Positions 51,488 through 61,090 of a DNA stretch of 64,000 nucleotides are shown piece by piece. The notes beneath the pieces were generated by a model. The model saw only the letters and a program-made list of their open reading frames with translations. It made no database searches and had not been told where the DNA came from. Source of the stretch: Pirellulaceae bacterium. GTDB taxonomy: Bacteria; Planctomycetota; Planctomycetia; Pirellulales; Pirellulaceae. The translations under genes and the position numbers were made by a program. Position 1 is the first letter of the stretch; each line of letters starts with the position of its first letter. The stretch is from assembly GCA_018402565.1 (NCBI GenBank), contig JAGYIQ010000013.1:26455-90454 (forward strand), read 5' to 3'.

Positions 51488-52435
51488 ATGCATCAGCCTA
51501 AGTCGAACAAGGGCTTCACGTTGGTGGAATTGTTGGTCGTGATCGCGATCATCGGGGTTTTGATGGGTCTGTTGTTGCCGGCCGTGCAGATGGCTCGTGA
51601 GGCCGCCCGCCGCACCCAGTGCATGAACAATCAACGCCAATTCGGTTTGGCGATGCACAATTACGAGAGCGCCCGCAAAGCTTTTCCAGAATCGCGACCA
51701 CGTGACCGTGCTGGCAACCGCATGAGCTGGTGCATTCTGGTGTTGGACTACATCGAACAGGGCAACTTGGCCGATGTTTACGACAAGACGGTTCGTTGGA
51801 ACACGGGCGTCAATGCCATCGCTGGCCAAACCGTGCTGCCTGCCTTCATTTGCCCCTCGGCAGGTTCGGGCCCAAATCGCCGTCAAGTCGCGGGAACCGG
51901 TTCCGACATCGATGGCATGGTCTTGGGACCCTCGGACTACATCGTCATGCATCGCCTGCGCAATCGTTTTTTCTATGCAAACGGCATCGTCAATCCGCTC
52001 GGCACGGCCGATCATGACGGCGTGTTGGTAGCAAATGCCAAGACCCCGATCGCTCGCATCACCGACGGTACCACGAACACCGTTTTGTTTATGGAAGATG
52101 CTGCTCGACCGGACTGGTACGTTTTGGGCCGTGACCAAGGTACAATCCTGCCTCGCCCCGAGGGTTTCTGTTGGTCGGATCCCGACGGTGGTGCTGGTTC
52201 GATGGACGGTACCGATCGCTTGACCGGTGCCATCAATCCGAGCAATGGCGCCACTGGCACCTGCATCATGAACTGCAACAACGACAGCGAACCCTACAGC
52301 TTCCATCCCGGTGGCATGGCAGTTTGTATGGCAGACGGCTCGACCAACTTCATGTCGAACGAGATCAACGCTGCTACCTTCGCCGCTTTGTTGACCCCAC
52401 GCGGTGGTGAAGTCATCAGCGCGACCGAGTTCTAA
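51488..52435 (+). CDS. DUF1559 prepilin-like secreted protein
   Basis: 315 residues. Type IV prepilin N-terminus: KGFTLVELLVVIAIIGVLMGLLLPAV (G-F-T-L-V-E with the cleavage after Gly and a hydrophobic helix), then a DUF1559 domain with the C-terminal FHPGGMAVCMADGS motif (H-x9-DG) that defines this planctomycete family. Probably a pseudopilin of a type II secretion-like apparatus, processed by a prepilin peptidase. AGGAG precedes the ATG. Followed by a strong terminator. Many paralogues are expected in such a genome. Confidence 0.95.
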   Translation: MHQPKSNKGFTLVELLVVIAIIGVLMGLLLPAVQMAREAARRTQCMNNQRQFGLAMHNYESARKAFPESRPRDRAGNRMSWCILVLDYIEQGNLADVYDKTVRWNTGVNAIAGQTVLPAFICPSAGSGPNRRQVAGTGSDIDGMVLGPSDYIVMHRLRNRFFYANGIVNPLGTADHDGVLVANAKTPIARITDGTTNTVLFMEDAARPDWYVLGRDQGTILPRPEGFCWSDPDGGAGSMDGTDRLTGAINPSNGATGTCIMNCNNDSEPYSFHPGGMAVCMADGSTNFMSNEINAATFAALLTPRGGEVISATEF

Positions 52436-52459
52436 TCGAGTGGATTGAACTTTGACAAT

Positions 52460-52498
52460 GAGCGTGTGGCTATTTGGGTTACACGCTCGTTTTTTTTT
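52460..52498 (+). terminator. Intrinsic terminator of the DUF1559 gene
   Basis: Stem GAGCGTGT / ACACGCTC with a 13-base loop, followed by G and nine T. 24 bases after the stop codon. Confidence 0.93.
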
Positions 52499-52577
52499 GA
52501 CAGTCTTTGGAGTTGACCGATCGGCTTAGGTCGGTTGATCCTAGCCTCCTTCCCATGATGAATTGACGGAGATTCCA

Positions 52578-52991
52578 ATGTTTGCGGTACGATGCTTATC
52601 GGCTGCGATGATGTTTTGTGGCGTGCTGGTGGTAGGTTGTGGCGAAGGGGGCTCCGGTCCGCCGCCAAAACCCGAGGGATTTAAGGTCAGTGGCAAGTTG
52701 CTGTTGCCCAACGGTTCACCGGTGACCGGCGGCACACTCAGCCTACGTCCCGAGACCGGTTTGCATGGAGCGACCGCTCAAGTCCAAGCCGATGGATCGT
52801 TTACTTTATTGGAATCCGGTACGGAGGCCGTCGTGGCTGGCAAGTACTTTGTGTACGTGCGAGCTACCAACGATGACATGGCCAAAAAGATTCCTGAGAA
52901 GTACCAGGAAAGCAGTGAAGACGTCGATTCCGACGTGGTGGTCGACATCACAGGCGATACCAGTAGCCTGGAGATTCGGTTGAAGAACTGA
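52578..52991 (+). CDS. Small predicted lipoprotein with transthyretin-like beta domain
   Basis: 137 residues. Signal MFAVRCLSAAMMFCGVLVVGC with a lipidated Cys about 21, then a beta-rich domain: FKVSGKLLLPNGSPVTGGTLSLRP, FTLLESG, VVAGKYFVYVRATNDD, like carboxypeptidase-regulatory/transthyretin-like domains. Such lipoproteins commonly follow DUF1559 genes in planctomycetes, as here, which supports a surface assembly role. GGAG precedes the ATG. Confidence 0.82.
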   Translation: MFAVRCLSAAMMFCGVLVVGCGEGGSGPPPKPEGFKVSGKLLLPNGSPVTGGTLSLRPETGLHGATAQVQADGSFTLLESGTEAVVAGKYFVYVRATNDDMAKKIPEKYQESSEDVDSDVVVDITGDTSSLEIRLKN

Positions 52992-53044
52992 GCCTCTTCT
53001 GCGTTGGCAAGAAGTACCTTGCTCGATGGAATATCAACTCGCCG

Positions 53045-53077
53045 GAGGCCGTTCTCTACGAACGGCCTCTGTTTTGT
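53045..53077 (+). terminator. Intrinsic terminator of the lipoprotein gene
   Basis: Perfect 10-bp stem GAGGCCGTTC / GAACGGCCTC, 5-base loop, then TGTTTTGTT. Confidence 0.88.
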
Positions 53078-53160
53078 TATACTCCCAATCCGGACGCGGA
53101 CTTCCCGCGGTCGGGCTCCAAGCGAGCAACTGTCTGGCCTATCAACTGCGGGAACTACCG

Positions 53161-53526
53161 ATGGATGTTGTCAATCTGGAACACACCGTCTCGTTTACGA
53201 CCAAAGATGGCTCTTCGATTCGTGAGCTGTTGTCGCATCGGAACTCGGCGATTCGGCACCAAAGTCTGGCGGAAGCGACCGTCCCTCCAGGGGTCAGGAC
53301 CTTGGCCCATTACCACCCGCGGTCGGAAGAAATCTACTACATCCTCCGCGGCCAAGGCACGATGCACTTGCAGCAAGAGAACCGCCCGATCGGCAGTGGG
53401 GATGCCATTGCAATCCCACCTGGCTTGACGCACTGGATTGAAAACACATCCAGCGAAGACTTGGTGTTTCTCTGTTGTTGTGCGCCCGCCTACGAACACG
53501 ACGATACGGTGATGGTCGAGGTCTAG
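53161..53526 (+). CDS. Cupin-domain protein
   Basis: 121 residues, single cupin barrel with metal-binding H-x-H-x4-E in LAHYHPRSEEIYYILRG and second motif GDAIAIPPGLTHWIENTS. Small cytoplasmic metal-dependent enzyme or sugar/aromatic-binding protein; substrate unknown. The start at 53161 is chosen because the terminator hairpin lies upstream. Its stop codon TAG is the first three bases of the adjacent family B repeat, so the C-terminus may have been altered by repeat insertion. Confidence 0.85.
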   Translation: MDVVNLEHTVSFTTKDGSSIRELLSHRNSAIRHQSLAEATVPPGVRTLAHYHPRSEEIYYILRGQGTMHLQQENRPIGSGDAIAIPPGLTHWIENTSSEDLVFLCCCAPAYEHDDTVMVEV

Positions 53527-53580
53527 TGCTTTGTCACCGTTTAATTTTGGGATTGGTGCGGTAAAGGGGGCAGGCGTCAC
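53524..53580. repeat. Family B half-copy between convergent genes
   Basis: TAGTGCTTTGTCACC then TTAATTTTGGGATTGGTGCGGTAAA: matches the inverse of the right arm of the 57444 copy. The core and other arm are missing. Provides the cupin TAG stop at 53524-53526. Confidence 0.9.
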
Positions 53581-53583
53581 GGC

Positions 53584-56500
53584 TCATTCCTGCCCGCGAA
53601 TATGGCGGAAGGCCTGCCCTTGAACGATGGTCACCACCACGTCCGCGAAAGTCGGGTCGCCTGATTCTATCATCGCTTCGATCAACGGTTGATCCGACAG
53701 TTGCACGCTCCGTCCCAACGCGTAGCCCACCAACTTGCGGCTAAATTGTTTTAAGAACGCCGCTCGTTTGTCACGCAGCAAGTAATCTCGCAGGTCCGCC
53801 ATGTCGGCGACCGGTGTGCCGTCGTACAAGATCGTTTCGGTATCCGCCTGTCGCAGCCGTCCAATGGCGTCGAATCCTTCCAAAGCAAATCCATAGGGGT
53901 CGATCCGCCGATGGCAACTGGCGCATTGCGGATCGCTGCTGTGGCGTTCGATCAGTTGCCGTTCGGTCAGATCAGACGGCAAGTCCTCCGGCAGGGTCGG
54001 CACTCCCGCCGGTGGATTCGGTGTCCGCTCGCCCAATATCACTTCACTGACCCACATCCCGCGGAGAATGGCACTGGTTCGCGAGGCTCCCGAATGTTTG
54101 GCCAGCGTTGCGGCGAAGCCCAAGATGCCGCCGCGGCCTGCGGCTTGTAGACCCTCTACTCGTTGCCAGCCCTGGCCCTCCACCTGCAATCCGTAGTGCT
54201 GGGCGAGAGCTGGACTGAGAAACGAGTGATCCGCATCCAACAGGGACAACACTCGTCCATTGTTTTGCATCAGGTCGAGTAAGAACCGCGTCACTTCTTC
54301 CTGCATGTCGGCTCTCAGTTCGATAAATTCAGGAAAGTGTCGCTCGCTCTTTTCGTCTAGCGTCGCCACATCGCGGACGTGTAGGTACTGGCAACCAAAC
54401 TCGGTCGCCAACCGTTGGACCCGCGGGTCGCGCAGCATCCGTCGAACTTGTTGCTCCAGCACCTCGGGCCGTTTCAATTGTCCTGAGGCCGCTAAGTCCC
54501 ACAGTTCTTGGTCCGGCAATGAGGACCACAAAAAATAACTCAGCCGCGTGGCCAACTCCCAGTCGTTCAACGGCCGCAGCTCGGTGGTCGCCTGCTCGCT
54601 GCGATAGAGAAACACGGGAGACGTCAAGATCCGCACCAGCATCAATCGCGGGGGGAACGCCGCGAGATTGGTCACTTCCGTATCCGTCAACGGGCGTCGC
54701 CAGGCCCGCGCAGCAAACTCCAGTAACGCTTGTTTTTGCGCTGCTTCGCGCTGGGGCTCCGCGGCTTGAAATCGCTCCGCCTCGCGGCGGATCGGCTCCC
54801 GCATCTTTTCAAACTCGACCACCAAGTCTGGCCGATCTTGCGTAGCAAACTGGTAGATCTGCTCGAAGGCGTCGACTTGGCGGACAGGAGCCTGGCTGAC
54901 GTACATCAGCTCGTCCCACAACTTGTCCAACTCCTGAGCTGCTGGCTCTTCGAGCAGCAAACGCCGCAAGTGGTGATCTTCGCGATAGTACATCCACAGG
55001 GTCACAACCTCGTCGACGGGGACCACGCGTGAATAACACAAGGCGATCGGAAACAAATCGCGAAATTGGTCGAATTGAGACTGCCAATAGGACGCAGTCG
55101 CGTTGGCTTCTGAAACAACGATCGGCAGGCTTGAGCGGATTTGTGAGTCTCCGACGGTGGGAGGCTGCAATGTGACGTCCAATTGCACACTCTGCGCGGC
55201 GGATGGTGTCAAACGTCCCGTGACAACCAACTCCGCTCCAGCGGCAAATACGGCCGGGATCGTGATCTGGGTGACGTTGGTCAGTGCTTGTGTCAGCTCC
55301 GCGTGGTCGGTCACAGTCGTGGAGGGTTGGAAGTTCTTAATGGCGTGGGCCAACAGCGGATGGGTCAGTGGGAAGTCGGCTTCCAAGTGGGCGCGGATTC
55401 GGTCGATGGTTTCAACGGCCGGCTGATCTCGCCAAGCTGCAATGGCGGGTGGCAGTTCGCGTCCGGCTTCTGCGGTCAGCCCTTGACTGAGCAAGTGCCA
55501 GGGGCCTTGGGGATTGCCGTGCAACAGCCGAGGTGCCAAGTCACGCGATAATTGCCACTGCTCGTCACCCGCGGTTACCGTCAAGTCGATGGCCGTCAAA
55601 TCACAAAAATGATTGCCGTCGCGCGGACCAACCACCAAGGCGATAACCTGCTTGGGTTGCAATTTGATGTCCGTGAATGGTCCAATCGGGATTTCGCGTC
55701 CACCTTCGGTGACCCCTTCGGCTAACACCTGTGTGGTTCCGCCGCGGCGGGCCTCCAGTCTCCAGGTCACACCGTTCCCACACTCGGGGTGTGCGTCGGC
55801 GATCTTCCCCGCAATGGCCACGCTGCCTGCGACGGGGCTTTGCCACGCCACGACAACGGCTCGCCGCGGTGAGGGGTGTACGGCAATGCTCCTTGCCGCC
55901 ATTACACCCGGGGTGCGTACCGAGTTGTCGGACGAATTCGCCCACACGCTCAAGTCCTCGCCCTCCGTCCAGCCTTGAATGAAGGCGTAATCAGGATGTC
56001 GTTCAATCCGCGTGGGCAGCAGCGGCGTCAGTTCCAACGCATCCCAGCCCAGGTAGTCTCGCCAGGCCGACAGCAACTGGGGGTCCACTCCCGAAGTAGC
56101 TTGTTCAGGTACGCTGGTCGCTCCGTCTCCCGCTGCTGCAGCCCGCTCGTTGATCAGTGCGGTTAAGCTGGCCTCCAAGTGCTGCATGATGGCTTGTTGT
56201 TGCTGACGGAGTTGCCGCTCCAGTTCCGGCAGTTGGGCGATCGGCAGGTCGGGTCGTCCGGCGGCCACCAATCGAGCTTGTTCCCAGACCACGTGTCCCG
56301 GGTCCGCGGGGGAGTTGGAGTCGGAGCCGCCGGCCGACTGATTCTGGCCCACCGATTGCGAGGAGAAGTACACGATTTGATCTTGCTGTCCCGCCAGCGG
56401 AATGCGAAAGGCTTGTCGCGTGACCAGCGGATCGACACCCACCTGCCAGGCTTGCGGACCGTTGGGGCGACCGACGTGTCCCACTAATTCAAACTTCCAC

Positions 56501-57420
56501 AGCACCCGCTGCCAGACCTCGATGTCGGCCTGGGTCAGTGTCCCGCGACGGAACTTTTCCCGCAACGGATCCAACAGCAAAGAGGGCTCGGTGCCACTCA
56601 AAGCTTGACGCAGAGTCTCCAAGTACTTCGGGCTCAAGCCTGATGTGGAGCGGCGTCCTTGCAATGCGTCCAAGTAATCACCCACTGGCAACCGCCCTTC
56701 GCCGGTACCCATGTCCAGACCAATGCCTTGTAATGTCACTTGATCGCTGTTGGCCTGCGTCGTGTAACGCGCGTAGAAAGCTTGCAGTCGCTCCAAGGCC
56801 TCCGCCGTCCAATCCTGCGGCGAGTCGCTGGGGGAGAAGCGAAAGCCGCTGGGCAAAAACACCGCGTGTTGCGAGATGGTTTTGGCGGCATCCAAGTACT
56901 TGGTCAACATCGCTGGCGACATGACCAAGGCATCACCGACGTTCGTAAAGCCCTCACCGGCCGCGCCGTCGACCGGAAACTCGCGGGCGGGTTCCAGTGT
57001 TGCGATCCCCGTTAGGTCGCGGAGCGTGTACGTGTACTCGTGATTCGACAAGCGGCGGAGTACCACTGGGCCGGGGTCCCCAGCGTTCGCACGCGCGATC
57101 TTATCCAGAGATTGCTGGACCCAGTCCAATAACAACTTGCGCTGTTCGGCCGAAAAATGCTCCACCGAATCCGGCGGCATCTCACCCAATTCTACCTGTT
57201 GATAGACTTGCTCCCACACATCGGGGTGTTGTTGGATTGACTCCCACGAGTCGAAACGCTCCAGATCCAGTTCCCCTTCCTGTGCCGCGGTCGAATGGCA
57301 AGTGATACAGAATTCGTTGAGCAATGGGCGGATTTTTTGTTGGAATACGTCATCCGCGCGACTGATCCGCGTCGACACCGAACAGGTAAATGCGACCAGC
57401 AGGACGGTCAGTAAACGCAT
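53584..57420 (-). CDS. Giant planctomycete cytochrome-like protein (DUF1587/DUF1592/DUF1588/DUF1585)
   Basis: 1278 residues, signal peptide at about 1-22. N-terminal cytochrome-type module with CITCH haem motif (about 38-42), DUF1587 (VVLRRLSNHEYTYTLRDLTGI, about 120-140), a long insert of about 700 residues with predicted carbohydrate-binding-like beta regions, then DUF1592 (LATRLSYFLWSSLPDQELWDLA), DUF1588 (FAATLAKHSGASRTSAILRG, CASCHRRIDPYGFALEGFD) and DUF1585 (ISRKLVGYALGR-like FSRKLVGYALGR). Exported haem protein of unknown reaction, often with DUF1552 proteins. Convergent with the cupin gene, with a family B half-copy between. Confidence 0.9.
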   Translation of the reverse strand: MRLLTVLLVAFTCSVSTRISRADDVFQQKIRPLLNEFCITCHSTAAQEGELDLERFDSWESIQQHPDVWEQVYQQVELGEMPPDSVEHFSAEQRKLLLDWVQQSLDKIARANAGDPGPVVLRRLSNHEYTYTLRDLTGIATLEPAREFPVDGAAGEGFTNVGDALVMSPAMLTKYLDAAKTISQHAVFLPSGFRFSPSDSPQDWTAEALERLQAFYARYTTQANSDQVTLQGIGLDMGTGEGRLPVGDYLDALQGRRSTSGLSPKYLETLRQALSGTEPSLLLDPLREKFRRGTLTQADIEVWQRVLWKFELVGHVGRPNGPQAWQVGVDPLVTRQAFRIPLAGQQDQIVYFSSQSVGQNQSAGGSDSNSPADPGHVVWEQARLVAAGRPDLPIAQLPELERQLRQQQQAIMQHLEASLTALINERAAAAGDGATSVPEQATSGVDPQLLSAWRDYLGWDALELTPLLPTRIERHPDYAFIQGWTEGEDLSVWANSSDNSVRTPGVMAARSIAVHPSPRRAVVVAWQSPVAGSVAIAGKIADAHPECGNGVTWRLEARRGGTTQVLAEGVTEGGREIPIGPFTDIKLQPKQVIALVVGPRDGNHFCDLTAIDLTVTAGDEQWQLSRDLAPRLLHGNPQGPWHLLSQGLTAEAGRELPPAIAAWRDQPAVETIDRIRAHLEADFPLTHPLLAHAIKNFQPSTTVTDHAELTQALTNVTQITIPAVFAAGAELVVTGRLTPSAAQSVQLDVTLQPPTVGDSQIRSSLPIVVSEANATASYWQSQFDQFRDLFPIALCYSRVVPVDEVVTLWMYYREDHHLRRLLLEEPAAQELDKLWDELMYVSQAPVRQVDAFEQIYQFATQDRPDLVVEFEKMREPIRREAERFQAAEPQREAAQKQALLEFAARAWRRPLTDTEVTNLAAFPPRLMLVRILTSPVFLYRSEQATTELRPLNDWELATRLSYFLWSSLPDQELWDLAASGQLKRPEVLEQQVRRMLRDPRVQRLATEFGCQYLHVRDVATLDEKSERHFPEFIELRADMQEEVTRFLLDLMQNNGRVLSLLDADHSFLSPALAQHYGLQVEGQGWQRVEGLQAAGRGGILGFAATLAKHSGASRTSAILRGMWVSEVILGERTPNPPAGVPTLPEDLPSDLTERQLIERHSSDPQCASCHRRIDPYGFALEGFDAIGRLRQADTETILYDGTPVADMADLRDYLLRDKRAAFLKQFSRKLVGYALGRSVQLSDQPLIEAMIESGDPTFADVVVTIVQGQAFRHIRGQE

Positions 57421-57443
57421 GGGACATCACCCTTCAAACAACC

Positions 57444-57603
57444 TAGTGCTTTGTCACGGCCAAAACTTGGCGTGTGGTAAAGGGGGCAGGAGTCAATTGT
57501 GCGAAGCACCCTTAGGGCCGTTCCGGCAATTGACTCCTGACCCCTTTACCACACCTGACCCCTTACCACACCGATCCCAAAATTAAACAGTGACAAAGCA
57601 CTA
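57444..57603. repeat. Family B palindromic repeat, complete copy
   Basis: Ends TAGTGCTTTGTCAC and GTGACAAAGCACTA. Inner arms GTGTGGTAAAGGGGGCAGGAGTCAATTG and its near inverse surround GAAGCACCCTTAGGGCCGTT; the right inner arm carries an additional partial TGACCCCTTACCACACC duplication. Lies upstream of the DUF1592 giant's start; the rest of the gap to 57682 is featureless. Confidence 0.92.
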
Positions 57604-57682
57604 ACAAAAACTTGCCCCGCATCACCCGCTTTGACATCGATAGTTTACCATACTGGGGGTTGATTTTACAGTTCAGCCAGGA

Positions 57683-58693
57683 ATGCAAGTTGCGGAGCGA
57701 GAGATGCTGGTACCACAATTTTGGGCGGAGGCTCGGCTGACCAAGCGGAGTCGAAAGAAACAGATCACGCTCCGCCGTTTCGGTTGGTCGGACGTCTCCC
57801 AGGACGCCGCACAGAGGCATGCGGAGCAACGCGTGAACGAGGCGATGGCGCTGATCGATGCTATGCCCGACCTGCCTCGGCGAGAACCACGTCGACCTTA
57901 CAATGGAGCCGACGGTATTCCCATACGGGAGGAGGCCGTCCTGAGGTTGGGCGACTGCGTGATCACGCGAAATGCCTATGGGGCTCGCTGCCTCAATACC
58001 CCCAATGTCTTGTTTGCCGACGTCGATCATCAGTTCGAGCCCTCTTGTCTCCTCCAATTGGCTGTCGCCGTTGGGGCCGCGGCGGCAACTCTGTTGGTGG
58101 GCTGGAGTTGGCTCAGCGAGAAGTGGCAGTTTTTGTTCCTGGTATTGGTCGGTGTCGTAGCAGTCGTTTTTTCCAGCTTCTTGCTGCATGGGCTCTACCA
58201 TTGGTGGGTGGGATTGCAGGGTGGCCCAGAGCGATTGGCCATCGAAAGAATCAAGAAGTTCGTCGCAGGCAAGCCGGATTGGTCGGTGCGCATCTATCGA
58301 ACGCCGGCTGGCTTGCGTGTCATGGCTTTACATCGCACGTTTGCCCCGCAGGATCCTGAGGTGCAAGAATTCTTTCAGTCCATTGGTACAGATCGCATTT
58401 ATCAGGCGATGTGCCAAAAGCAAAACTGTTTTCGTGCTCGCGTCAGTGCCAAGCCATGGCGAATCGGAGTTACGGACCCCCTCCGCCCCCGTGGCGGCGT
58501 TTGGCCGGTGGCACCCGAGTTCGAGCCGATCCGAGCGGCTTGGGTGGAGAACTACGAGCAAGTTGCGGAGGGCTATGCAGCTTGCCATTTCCTCGAGGAG
58601 TTCGGCGGGGGGCGCATCGACCATGACGTGCGTCTGGTCCAAAAACTCCACGATGAACTCAGTCAGGCCGCGACTTCCCGCCCACTGGCCTGA
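57683..58693 (+). CDS. Unknown membrane protein with soluble C-terminal domain
   Basis: 336 residues. Soluble N-terminal part (about 1-115; RFGWSDVSQDAAQRHAEQRV), two membrane helices (about 122-145 and 150-175), and a soluble C-terminal domain with WSVRIYRTPAGLRVMALHRTFAP, CQKQNCFRARVSAKPWRIG and two or more Cys/His. I do not recognise the family with confidence; the RxYxTPAGLR pattern recalls small primase-like or nucleotide-binding domains only loosely. Start ATG at 57683 or 57704. Preceded by a family B repeat and followed by 144 bases with nothing visible. Confidence 0.7.
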   Translation: MQVAEREMLVPQFWAEARLTKRSRKKQITLRRFGWSDVSQDAAQRHAEQRVNEAMALIDAMPDLPRREPRRPYNGADGIPIREEAVLRLGDCVITRNAYGARCLNTPNVLFADVDHQFEPSCLLQLAVAVGAAAATLLVGWSWLSEKWQFLFLVLVGVVAVVFSSFLLHGLYHWWVGLQGGPERLAIERIKKFVAGKPDWSVRIYRTPAGLRVMALHRTFAPQDPEVQEFFQSIGTDRIYQAMCQKQNCFRARVSAKPWRIGVTDPLRPRGGVWPVAPEFEPIRAAWVENYEQVAEGYAACHFLEEFGGGRIDHDVRLVQKLHDELSQAATSRPLA

Positions 58694-58837
58694 GACCGTC
58701 AGCGTGCTGGTTGTGTTGGGCGACTTGCATCAAGTCATGCGCAAGAAGTCGTTAGGTTGCCTGAATGGCAACTGACCATTGATTCCTGTGCCTGTTGTCG
58801 CAGTGTGCTCGCGACGACTTTCGTTATAGAACGCCAA

Positions 58838-61090
58838 TTAATAATTGATAATCATGATATCATGAATATTCTCTATGGTCGCTTTGATGACTCGGCCATC
58901 GACGGATAGCTGAGTCTGCTCATCCCAGGCGCGGGCTTGTTGGATATCGTCCGTCAACGAAACCTCAACGCGAAAAATCGGTACATCCTCGATCAAACCA
59001 GGCAGCACGTAGGGTCGGTTCTGGGCTGGCGTGGTGCGGGGGGTGGGATGATAGGCCAGCAAGTGCAAGCGGATTTGACGTTTGGCCGGGTCGTCGGTCA
59101 CCACCGCTTCCACGTTGGCCGGTGCATTGACGGACACACGCGATTCGGGCTGCAGCAGCCGATACAGGCGCCGAAAGAGCTCTCGGTTCTCCACCAATGC
59201 GTGTTCACTGGCGGAGGCGTAGTCGGGGCTGGCGGCACAAGTGACTACCCTGCCCTGCCCCACCGAGTTGACCAACACGGCCGGTCCGACGACCTCCCCG
59301 GCACTCATCGGCCACTCCGTCCCCATCCGACCCTGCAATTGGCGGTTGGTTCGATCCGGCGCTCGCAACTGCCCCGAAGCGGTGGCCGTTTTGGCCGTGT
59401 AAACCGTGGCGGGTCCTTTGACCAAAAACGGCCAACCGGCGAGCAGTTCACGGCCGCGGTACGGGTCGGTACCCACCAGCGACGAGTCGGCAGCCAGCGA
59501 CAACCAATTGTCATTGGAGTCCAACCGTCGTTCGACTTTTGCGCCGATCAAGTCTTGCAGTGCTCGCCCCGCCAGGGGTTGGCCCAGCGAATCGAATTGT
59601 CCGGTTTGGCCGGTGATCAACAGCTTCCCTCCCGTCTGGACGTATTCGGTTAACAGAGCGACTTCCCGCGGCGACAAATGGCCGACGTTGGGCAAACAGA
59701 CCACCGGGAACTGTTGCAAACCGGCCAACGACACGTTCTCGTCCAGAATGACGCCGAACTGCAGGTGCTCCATCACGCAGGCTTGGTGGGCTCCCTGAAA
59801 GCTTTGAAAGTAAGTGCCGGGTTGTTCACGGCCGATCCAGTCGCGGCTTCGGCTACTAAAGTACAAACCGACATCATAGATCGGTGTCTGTCCAAAGTGT
59901 TCTCGCTTCGCCCGCGCTTCGTGCAGGACATGGCCCATACGATCGTAGGCCACGGGGTCCAGGCTACCGTCAAACGCCGTCTTGTCGATCATGGTCACAA
60001 AGGCACCGTGTGCCAGTAAGGTAAGTGTCTCCCAACGCATGTCATGTAGTGGCCGAGTCGTTTGATCGTGATACATGTGGACGCCGCGTTGGATGGCAAC
60101 CTGAAACGGTATATCCGGTGTCGCCGCTCGGTAGAACTCGGCGTTTAGTCCCACGCCCAGAGCGCTGAAGCCCCACACGCCGGTCTCGCCGGTGACAAAA
60201 TCGCCATTGCCCGCATGCTGCACCGGACGCTGCCCGACCTCAAACGAAAACGGTGGGCTGCCGTGGTAGTTGTAATCGACCGTTACAGCGGGATTGATGG
60301 ACTTGATGTAGGCAGTCAGTTCTTGTTCAAACCGAGCCGACGCTTCATAGCGAAATTCCAACATCTGATCCCAGTTCCGATCCCAGCCAACATCGCGAGG
60401 CATCGGCCCGTCGTATCGATCTTGAAACTGAGCTTGGCAGGTCTCGCACCAACAGCCATAAGGTTTGCCGAAGCCTTGGTCCAACATGTCGATATGGAAA
60501 CCATCGATACCATACTCCATCTGTTCGGCGACCATTGCCTTGATCGCCTCCAAATAACCAGAATTAAAACAAAATCGTCCGATCGGCTGGCCCTGGGCAT
60601 CCCGCATCTGCCACTGCGGGTTTTCGTTGAGAAAAATACCGCCCTGTTGAACCACGCAGTAAGAGATGATCGGCAGGTTGTGTTTTTTGGCTTCTTCCAT
60701 GGCTTCCCGCAAGGGATCTCGGTCACCCAGTCCCGGGGCCTTGGGCAGAAGCTTCGAGTTGTAATAAGCATAGTCGCCGTCCCGCAACCACAACACCAAG
60801 TACTCCGCGTTGGCCGCCACGCAGCGTTGCACGATTTCTTGGCCGTCCCACAGGCGGCAGTACCGCGTGTCCTCCGGGTCGCTATGACCGAACTGGGCCC
60901 CCGTTGGCCCCACTTCCATGCCAACGATGAACCGCTCGAACCAAGGCCGCGGGTGAGTGGGTGGAGCTGTTTCTTGTGCCGAACAGGCCACTCGCTCAAG
61001 GCCGCCAAGGAGCAGCCCGATACATACCACTGCGATAGCAAGTTTCCCGAGCAGGGCTCGCTGATCTTCCCAATTGACATGCACGTTCAT
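58838..61090 (-). CDS. Secreted glycoside-hydrolase-like (beta/alpha)8 protein
   Basis: 750 residues with a signal or membrane helix (about 15-36). The N-terminal two-thirds looks like a TIM-barrel glycosidase: NAEYLVLWLRDGDYAYYNSKLLP, YGIDGFHIDMLDQGFGKPYGCWCETCQAQF, with candidate acidic residues in DGFHIDMLD, then a Rossmann-like domain (LLTEYVQTGGKLLITGQTGQFD) as in beta-galactosidase trimerisation regions and a C-terminal beta domain. Family assignment (GH42/GH29-like or a hypothetical-glycosidase group) cannot be fixed. Lies divergent from a sulfatase gene, which fits degradation of a sulfated polysaccharide. Confidence 0.78.
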   Translation of the reverse strand: MNVHVNWEDQRALLGKLAIAVVCIGLLLGGLERVACSAQETAPPTHPRPWFERFIVGMEVGPTGAQFGHSDPEDTRYCRLWDGQEIVQRCVAANAEYLVLWLRDGDYAYYNSKLLPKAPGLGDRDPLREAMEEAKKHNLPIISYCVVQQGGIFLNENPQWQMRDAQGQPIGRFCFNSGYLEAIKAMVAEQMEYGIDGFHIDMLDQGFGKPYGCWCETCQAQFQDRYDGPMPRDVGWDRNWDQMLEFRYEASARFEQELTAYIKSINPAVTVDYNYHGSPPFSFEVGQRPVQHAGNGDFVTGETGVWGFSALGVGLNAEFYRAATPDIPFQVAIQRGVHMYHDQTTRPLHDMRWETLTLLAHGAFVTMIDKTAFDGSLDPVAYDRMGHVLHEARAKREHFGQTPIYDVGLYFSSRSRDWIGREQPGTYFQSFQGAHQACVMEHLQFGVILDENVSLAGLQQFPVVCLPNVGHLSPREVALLTEYVQTGGKLLITGQTGQFDSLGQPLAGRALQDLIGAKVERRLDSNDNWLSLAADSSLVGTDPYRGRELLAGWPFLVKGPATVYTAKTATASGQLRAPDRTNRQLQGRMGTEWPMSAGEVVGPAVLVNSVGQGRVVTCAASPDYASASEHALVENRELFRRLYRLLQPESRVSVNAPANVEAVVTDDPAKRQIRLHLLAYHPTPRTTPAQNRPYVLPGLIEDVPIFRVEVSLTDDIQQARAWDEQTQLSVDGRVIKATIENIHDIMIINY

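Noticed and set aside
57302..57586. ORF of 94 residues spanning the family B copy at 57.4 kb
   Set aside because: Its product is the translation of the repeat, similar to frames in the other family B copies, with no independent coding signal.
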